Assembly: GCF_020966635.1 (NCBI RefSeq)
Contig: NZ_JAJKFQ010000011.1
Coordinates: 1 to 64,000 of the forward strand
Direction of reading: 5' to 3'
Origin: Stieleria sp. JC731
GTDB lineage: Bacteria > Planctomycetota > Planctomycetia > Pirellulales > Pirellulaceae
DNA length: 64,000 bases
Below, piece after piece: positions 58,618-64,000 of this stretch (positions are counted from its first letter, which is position 1; each line of letters starts with the position of its first letter). Position numbers and translations under genes: made by a program. Under the pieces are notes generated by a model. That model made no database searches. It saw only the letters and a list, made by a program, of their open reading frames with translations, and was not told the origin of the DNA.

Positions 58618-59997
58618 ATGGATCGACGCCAATTTTTAAGCTCTGCTTCCGGCGGTGCGAGTCTCTTGGCCCTTTCATTGCTCGACGGTCAGGCCGCCGT
58701 TGGTGCGACTCATTCGCCAGCCCCTCATTTCACGCCTCGGGCTAAACGGGTGATTTGGCTGTTCATGCACGGTGGGCCGAGCCATGTCGACTTGTTCGAT
58801 CCGAAGCCGGATTTGCAGAAGTACGCCGGTAGTGCGTTGCCCGAAAGTTTTGGCAGCGTGATGACACGGCGAAAGGTTGCGAAGAATCCTTTACTTGGGC
58901 CGATCCGTCCTTTCCGACCTCGTGGTGAATCGGGGATCGAGATTTCTGATTTCTTGCCCGAGATATCAACCGTTGCTGATGACCTTTGTGTGATTCGATC
59001 GCTTCATGGCGACAGTGTGAATCATCCACAGTCGGTCTATCAGATGAATACCGGCAGCATCTTGATGGGGCATCCCAGTTTTGGCAGCTGGCTGTCGTAT
59101 GGGTTGGGAACCGAAAATGAAAACATGCCAGCGTTCGTTGTGTTGCCGGATCCGGGAGGCGGATTGAAAGGCGGGCCGGCCGCTTGGGGAAATGGATTTT
59201 TGCCGGCGTTGTATCAAGGGACAACGATGCGGCCGGGAAAGGCACCGATCCTAAATCTGAATTCACCCCAAGGCATCAGTGATGTGCGGCAACGCTCGAC
59301 ACTTGATTTCTTGAACCAATTCAACCGGCGGCACATCTCTCAGCGGGACTTTGATGACGAGCTTGCTGCGCGAATGGAATCGTATGAACTTGCGTATCGG
59401 ATGCAGTCAGCAGCTCCGGAAGCGGTAGATCTGTCGCAAGAAACGGCGGAGACGTTAGCTCTTTATGGAATCGATCAGCCGGAAACGAGGGATTACGGTC
59501 AGCGGTGTTTACTCGCACGCCGTTTGATTGAACGCGGTGTGCGGATTGTGCAGGTCTATTCCGGTGATACCAACGGTTGGGATGCGCATCAGGATGTTGA
59601 TAAAAATCATACCGAGTATTGTGCTCGGACAGACAAGCCGGTCGCGGCCCTTATCAAGGACTTGAAGCGATCGGGCTTGCTAGACGACACCTTGGTGATT
59701 TGGTGCGGCGAATTCGGACGGATGCCAATGAGCGAACAAGGCAAAGGTCGGGATCACAATCCCTGGGGCTATTGCGGTTGGCTTGCGGGGGCTGGGATTC
59801 AGGGTGGGCGAACCTACGGCGCGACTGACGAGATCGGTCTGCGTGCTGCCGAAGACACCGTGCATGTCAATGAATTTCACGCGACGCTACTGCACCTGAT
59901 GGGACTGAATCCTTTGGAGCTTTCATATTCGCACAACGGTCTGGATGAGCGACTGATCGGCCCTCAAGATGTTGATGTTGTCGAGGGGCTGATTTGA
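58618..59997 (+). CDS. DUF1501 protein with Tat-type signal
   Basis: 459 residues. MDRRQFLSSASGGASLLALSLL is a twin-arginine signal. DUF1501 features: VIWLFMHGGPSHVDLFDPKPDL, LCVIRSLHGDSVNHPQSVYQMNTG, VYSGDTNGWDAHQDVDKNHTEY, LVIWCGEFGRMPMSEQGKGRDHNPWG. A sulfatase/alkaline-phosphatase-like fold, typical planctomycete partner of DUF1549/DUF1553 proteins. Pair overlaps by one base with the next gene (TGATG), a clear operon. Confidence 0.95.
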   Translation: MDRRQFLSSASGGASLLALSLLDGQAAVGATHSPAPHFTPRAKRVIWLFMHGGPSHVDLFDPKPDLQKYAGSALPESFGSVMTRRKVAKNPLLGPIRPFRPRGESGIEISDFLPEISTVADDLCVIRSLHGDSVNHPQSVYQMNTGSILMGHPSFGSWLSYGLGTENENMPAFVVLPDPGGGLKGGPAAWGNGFLPALYQGTTMRPGKAPILNLNSPQGISDVRQRSTLDFLNQFNRRHISQRDFDDELAARMESYELAYRMQSAAPEAVDLSQETAETLALYGIDQPETRDYGQRCLLARRLIERGVRIVQVYSGDTNGWDAHQDVDKNHTEYCARTDKPVAALIKDLKRSGLLDDTLVIWCGEFGRMPMSEQGKGRDHNPWGYCGWLAGAGIQGGRTYGATDEIGLRAAEDTVHVNEFHATLLHLMGLNPLELSYSHNGLDERLIGPQDVDVVEGLI

Positions 59998-61934
59998 TGT
60001 TCCAGCGATCAACGATTTACTATGCACGATGGTTTTGGGCGACGTCCTACGCAATCTTCTTTACCGTGGTCGCTCCGGCAGAGGAGACCAGCGAGTCCAG
60101 CGTGGTGGTGATCGAAGAGCAAGAGATCACCAAGTACGATCGTGACCACTGGGCTTTCCATTCGATCACGTTGCCTGATATTCCGAAGACGTCGAATCCC
60201 AGTTGGTGCAACACAGCGATCGACCGCTTCATTTTGGCAAAGCTGGAATCCGAAGGTATCCGCCCTGCCCCAAACGCTGATCGTTCGACTTTGGTCCGTC
60301 GGATTTATTGGGATTTGACAGGTCTGCCTCCGAAAGCAAGCCAGGCTCAGGCTTTTGTTAATGATGATGTCTTGGGTCAACAAGAAGCCTACGAAAAGCT
60401 GGTCGATCGGTTGTTGGCTTCGCCCGATTACGCACAACACACAGCCCAGTTCTGGCTGGATTTAGCTCGCTTTGCCGAAACGGATGGTTTCGAGCACGAC
60501 AAGATTCGCCCGACAGCTTGGAAGTATCGAGACTGGGTGATCAAGGCATTGGGACAGGACCTGCCCTATGATCGTTTTATTCAGTGGCAGATTGCTGGCG
60601 ATCAATTAGAGCCACAAAATCAGGATGCGCAATTGGCAACCGCATTCTGTGTTGCGGGGCCTGACATGCCCGATATTAATTTGATGGATGAACGTCGGCA
60701 TGTGTTGCTTAATGAGATGACGTCCACGGTGGGAAGTGTCGTGATGGCATTGCAAGTGGGGTGTGCGCAGTGTCACGATCACATGTACGACTCCATCAGC
60801 CAAGCTGACTTTTACCGTTTGCGAGCGTTTTTTGATGACGCCGTCAAGCTTGAAAAAAACAAGTCGGTCACCATGTTGACCAGTGTCTCATCAGATCAGC
60901 CCAGCCGTTTGATGACGCGAGGTGACTTTCGTCGCCCGGGACCGGTCGTGCAAGCTTCGTTTCTGCGACTGTTGAATGCTGACGAACGGCAGCCGCAAAA
61001 TGACGCTGCCAAACGAGCCGCCTTAGCCAAATGGTTAACCGATGGCAGGCATCCTTTGACCGCTCGAGTGATCGTCAATCGGATTTGGCAGATGCACTTT
61101 GGGCAAGGATTGGTCGCGACCCCAAATGATTTTGGGGTGCTAAGTGATTCCCCTTCGCATCCCGAATTGTTGGACTACCTTGCTGCACAACTGATGAATA
61201 ACGGTTGGAGTTTGAAATGGTTGCATCGCGAAATTGTTCGATCAAGTGTTTATCAGATGGCCAGTCGGTTCAGTGACGGCGTTGTATCAAGGCAGGATTG
61301 GGACGAATCGCTAGAGGTTGATACGGCGAACCGCTTGCTGTCTCGCTATCCGAGACGAAGGTTAACGGGCGAGGCAATCCGAGATGGCATGTTGCAACAG
61401 AGCGGGATGATTAACTCGACAATGGGAGGGCCCGGCTTTCGACCGCCTTTGCCATCGGACATGGTCAAGACGCTATTAAAAGGACAATGGAACGTGACCG
61501 AGGAGCCTGCCGAGTTTGGGCGACGCAGTGTCTATCTATTTGCTCGGCGCAACTTGCGATACCCATTTTTCGCGACGTTTGATCGGCCTTCGGCTGACCA
61601 GCCATGTGCTTGCCGCAACGAATCGACCACAGCGGTTCAGTCACTCACGCTTTTCAATTCCGATTTGAGCATGTCAGCCGCTCGAAGGCTTGCGGAGGAA
61701 TTGGGGAACGAGTCTAGCGATATTCAAATGCAGATTGATGATTTGTTTTGGAGACTATTTTCGAGGTCGCCTGAGCGGACAGAACGTCAAATGGCGGCGG
61801 AGTTTTTGCAATCTCAGCAGCAGTTGATCGAACAGCAAAGTGACTCGATTGGCGAATCTGAAGCTGCATATTTAGCGATGGTGGACCTTTGTCGAAGCCT
61901 GTTCAATTCGAATGGGTTTGTCTACATCGAATAG
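59997..61934 (+). CDS. DUF1549 and DUF1553 protein, short form without cytochrome domain
   Basis: 645 residues. A signal-like start (YAIFFTVVAPAEE), then DUF1549 (AIDRFILAKLESEGIRPAPNADRSTLVRRIYWDLTGLPP, FWLDLARFAETDGFEHDK) and DUF1553 (HPLTARVIVNRIWQMHFGQGLVATPNDFGVLSDSPSHPELLDYLAAQL). The usual N-terminal cytochrome-like PSD1 domain (with CXXCH) is missing, so it is the short version. Possibly carbohydrate- or sulfate-ester-related, but the role is not proven. Confidence 0.93.
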   Translation: MFQRSTIYYARWFWATSYAIFFTVVAPAEETSESSVVVIEEQEITKYDRDHWAFHSITLPDIPKTSNPSWCNTAIDRFILAKLESEGIRPAPNADRSTLVRRIYWDLTGLPPKASQAQAFVNDDVLGQQEAYEKLVDRLLASPDYAQHTAQFWLDLARFAETDGFEHDKIRPTAWKYRDWVIKALGQDLPYDRFIQWQIAGDQLEPQNQDAQLATAFCVAGPDMPDINLMDERRHVLLNEMTSTVGSVVMALQVGCAQCHDHMYDSISQADFYRLRAFFDDAVKLEKNKSVTMLTSVSSDQPSRLMTRGDFRRPGPVVQASFLRLLNADERQPQNDAAKRAALAKWLTDGRHPLTARVIVNRIWQMHFGQGLVATPNDFGVLSDSPSHPELLDYLAAQLMNNGWSLKWLHREIVRSSVYQMASRFSDGVVSRQDWDESLEVDTANRLLSRYPRRRLTGEAIRDGMLQQSGMINSTMGGPGFRPPLPSDMVKTLLKGQWNVTEEPAEFGRRSVYLFARRNLRYPFFATFDRPSADQPCACRNESTTAVQSLTLFNSDLSMSAARRLAEELGNESSDIQMQIDDLFWRLFSRSPERTERQMAAEFLQSQQQLIEQQSDSIGESEAAYLAMVDLCRSLFNSNGFVYIE

Positions 61935-62098
61935 CTTTTCTAGGCCTCGCGTTTCCGCAATCCGTTCCGCGATCCGACCTTTTTTCGATTGAAATCGTGG
62001 CGATTTGGCGATCTGCAGCTTGTTTTGATGCGCAATTCGTGGGGCCAGATGCCTGAAATTGATGGTGGCGTTGCAGGCCAGCTGCGGAGAGGTTGAGT

Positions 62099-62129
62099 TC
62101 GACATGGGAGCCACAAAGGCGGCTATAAT
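62099..62129 (+). promoter_or_regulatory. candidate promoter of the Gfo/Idh/MocA gene
   Basis: A perfect TATAAT (62124-62129) has TCGACA (62099-62104) 19 bases upstream, which is slightly too far and one base off TTGACA. It lies about 49 bases before the start codon. Confidence 0.45.
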
Positions 62130-62177
62130 GCTGACCCTTCCATCTTCCTACTTCCTCCCTTCCTTTTGGGAACAGCC

Positions 62178-63545
62178 ATGTCTACAACGCGTCGGCAATT
62201 TATAAAAACGACCGCAGCAGCTTCCGCGATCGCCACGACCGCACTGTCATCTACAGAATCGGTTCAGGCTCAGGAAGATTCCGGAAAGTTGCGACTTGCA
62301 TCGATCGGTGTTGGTGGCTCACGTGGACGTTACAACCGCGGCGGCCAGATCGCTCGTGAAGCGGCACGATTCGCGAATATGGTTGCGGTCTGCGACGTCG
62401 ACAAATTGCATACCGAAGAATTCAACAAGTCTTTCGGTGGCAAGTTGAATGAGTACACCGACTATCGGGAAATGCTGGAAAAGGAAAAGCCACAGGTTGT
62501 CACCATCGGCACGCCGGACCACTGGCATGTGCCGATCGCGATCGCTGCCCTGCGAAGTGGCGCCGATGTCTATTGTGAAAAGCCGCTGACGTTGACGATC
62601 GACGAAGGCAAACAGATTTGCAAAGTCGTCGAAGAGACCGGGCAAGTTTTTCAGGTGGGAACACAACAGCGAAGCACGAAAGACAAATTCTTGACTGCTA
62701 TCGCGATGGTCCATTCGGGACGACTGGGTAAGAACGTCAATGCTTATGTCGCGATCGGTGGTGCCCCAGGCGACGGGCCATTTGATTACACAGAGGCTCC
62801 CGAAGGTCTCGACTGGAACATGTGGGTTGGGCCGGCACCCGATGCGGATTACTGCGAACAACGGCGTCGCATGTTCCGATGGTATTTCGATTATTCCGGC
62901 GGCAAAATGACCGACTGGGGAGCCCACCACATCGATATCGCTCAGTGGGCGCTTGCTCCAGGTGAGACCGGCCCTACGCGAATCAAAGGCACCGGCACGT
63001 TTCCGAAGATCGTCCCGAGCGATTTTGACTGGGCGAGTTACTTGGATGGCGAAGCGACGTTGCCAAACGGTTACAACACCGCGACTGAGTTCAGTATCGA
63101 TCTGAAGTATGACAACGGTTCATTGATCAATGTGAACAACCACTACAAACGCGAAAGCGATAATGTGGACTTCCCCAACGGCATTCTGTTCGAAGGTGAC
63201 AAAGGTCGGATCTTTGTCAACCGTGGCAAACTAGCTGGGGCTCCGGTGGACGCATTGACTGATGCTGACAAGCAGGAAATCGATGAGTACATCACTGAGC
63301 TGTGCAAAGGCAAACGGCCTGGCAATCACATGGGCAACTTCTTCGATTGCATCGAAGATCGAAGCAAACCGATTTCAGATGTGTGGTCACACCATCGCAC
63401 GATGACCTCCTGTCACCTGTGCAATATCGCTTTGATGACCGGGCGAGAGTTGCAATGGGATCCGAAACAGCAGATGTTCATCGATGATGATGACGCCAAC
63501 CGATATCTCAGTCGCAAGTCGCGGCAATTCGATACCGTCGCGTAA
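62178..63545 (+). CDS. Gfo/Idh/MocA family oxidoreductase, Tat-exported
   Basis: 455 residues. MSTTRRQFIKTTAAASAIATTALSS is a twin-arginine signal. Rossmann part: RLASIGVGGSRGRYNRGGQ (dinucleotide binding), VAVCDVD, VTIGTPDHWHVPIAIAALRSGADVYCEKPLTLTIDEGK (family hallmark EKP), then GQVFQVGTQQRS. The C-terminal domain has WGAHHIDIAQWAL. Members use NAD(P) to oxidise sugars or sugar-like compounds. It has a likely promoter and a strong terminator of its own. ATG 62178. Confidence 0.95.
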   Translation: MSTTRRQFIKTTAAASAIATTALSSTESVQAQEDSGKLRLASIGVGGSRGRYNRGGQIAREAARFANMVAVCDVDKLHTEEFNKSFGGKLNEYTDYREMLEKEKPQVVTIGTPDHWHVPIAIAALRSGADVYCEKPLTLTIDEGKQICKVVEETGQVFQVGTQQRSTKDKFLTAIAMVHSGRLGKNVNAYVAIGGAPGDGPFDYTEAPEGLDWNMWVGPAPDADYCEQRRRMFRWYFDYSGGKMTDWGAHHIDIAQWALAPGETGPTRIKGTGTFPKIVPSDFDWASYLDGEATLPNGYNTATEFSIDLKYDNGSLINVNNHYKRESDNVDFPNGILFEGDKGRIFVNRGKLAGAPVDALTDADKQEIDEYITELCKGKRPGNHMGNFFDCIEDRSKPISDVWSHHRTMTSCHLCNIALMTGRELQWDPKQQMFIDDDDANRYLSRKSRQFDTVA

Positions 63546-63589
63546 TCTAAACCGCGTCATCCAAACATCGACAGAACGTCAATCGCTAG

Positions 63590-63619
63590 AAGAGCTTGGG
63601 CCGTCCCAAGCTCTTTTTT
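63590..63619 (+). terminator. rho-independent terminator
   Basis: AAGAGCTTGGG, loop CCGT, CCCAAGCTCTT: eleven perfect pairs followed by TTTT. Placed 45 bases after the Gfo/Idh/MocA stop and facing the end of the minus-strand gene, so it may serve both. Confidence 0.92.
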
Positions 63620-63639
63620 CAATTTGCAAGTCGTCTGTA

Positions 63640-64000
63640 CTAGTGCGTCTCTGGATCAGAAGGTCGCAAAAGGTTGATGCAGTCTTTTCGAAATCGAAGG
63701 TATCCGACTGTGACTGTAACTGCACAAAACGCAGCGATCGAGATTTCGTGTGCGCCGGCATTGATCAGCCGGGCCGTGTCCAACAGTTGGTCGCCGGCAA
63801 ACCATGCAAGCGTCAAATAGGTGCCGTTGGCAAGGATACAGAAATCGGCGATCAACCACGCGTACCGATTGCGAATCAGACTGGCCAAAACCACTGGCCC
63901 GATGACGCCGAAGATCGGTCCCATCCAAAGGGTGATTAGTGGAACCGGATCTGGTTGGTGTAAAGAGTACGGTAGTCGCCAAGGGACGATGTCGTAGCGA
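63640..64000 (-). CDS. membrane protein, 5' end beyond the window
   Basis: The minus-strand frame is open from the right edge (frame base 63999) to the stop at 63640: YDIVPWRLPYSLHQPDPVPL, then ITLWMGPIFGVIGPVVLASLI and WLIADFCILANGTYLTLAWFA and ISIAAFCAVTVTVGYLRF. Three hydrophobic segments. The ATG at 63924 is an internal one, since the preceding stretch is protein-like. Not recognised. Confidence 0.65.
   Translation of the reverse strand, partial: RYDIVPWRLPYSLHQPDPVPLITLWMGPIFGVIGPVVLASLIRNRYAWLIADFCILANGTYLTLAWFAGDQLLDTARLINAGAHEISIAAFCAVTVTVGYLRFRKDCINLLRPSDPETH

Overview
The window looks like a piece of a planctomycete chromosome, probably a Rhodopirellula/Rubripirellula-type Pirellulaceae. 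The evidence is in the right-hand 10 kb: a DUF1501 protein followed by a DUF1549/DUF1553 protein, a Tat-exported Gfo/Idh/MocA protein, a DUF1559 prepilin-like protein, PEP-CTERM proteins, a multihaem cytochrome, and many small membrane proteins starting with an NPY(x)SP motif. No rRNA or CRISPR array was seen, and there is one unusual tRNA.

From the left edge to about 52.2 kb the sequence reads as a very long integron gene-cassette array. Some 75 small genes in a row lie on the + strand. In the left 31 kb most are separated by 75-95 nt imperfect palindromes with the attC layout: R'' (ending AAC), L'' near TGCACCGAAG, a central TTTTGAAGTGG-like spacer, L' near CTCGGTGA, and R' (GTTRRRY). The first bases of a cassette (TTRRRY after the cut) are repeatedly the reverse complement of the R'' box at the end of that same cassette, although R'' and R' within one site often disagree. 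Integrase-made cassettes predict exactly this. No integrase or attI lies in the window. Cassette orientation puts them to the left of position 1, otherwise the block is a cluster of attC sites lacking an integrase.

Regions: (a) 1-13.4 kb, fresh cassettes with clean attC sites. They carry a SUFU protein, a ParE/RelE toxin-antitoxin pair, SMI1/KNR4, DUF4303-, DUF695- and DUF2071-like proteins, an ankyrin protein, small membrane proteins and lipoproteins, and a 438-residue orphan gene overlapping a tRNA with an eight-base anticodon loop. (b) 14.1-15.4 kb, a decayed IS3-family element that has cut into a non-coding cassette. That cassette also occurs at 10.8 kb and 28.5 kb and carries three phased CACTAAT-type repeats. 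(c) 15.4-31 kb, more cassettes (PEP-CTERM proteins, a CPCC protein, an endonuclease/exonuclease/phosphatase protein, a serine hydrolase) with increasingly worn attC sites. (d) 31-52 kb, the same gene style and orientation but few recognisable attC sites; it includes a HEXXH protein next to a HEAT protein, MsrA and a DUF1559 protein. I read it as the old, fossilised end of the array. (e) 52.2-64 kb, a 48/49-bp tandem repeat, then ordinary chromosome: methyltransferase, convergent alpha/beta hydrolase lipoprotein, seven-haem cytochrome plus TPR lipoprotein, the DUF1501/DUF1549-DUF1553 pair, Gfo/Idh/MocA protein with a strong terminator, and a partial membrane protein.

Functionally the array is not a pathway. 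It is a store of single-gene modules, most with no known role, enriched in families known as immunity proteins against polymorphic toxins and in small envelope proteins. Starts were chosen mostly by ribosome-binding sites, signal peptides and position after the attC site. Family names marked tentative come from recalled motifs, not from a search.
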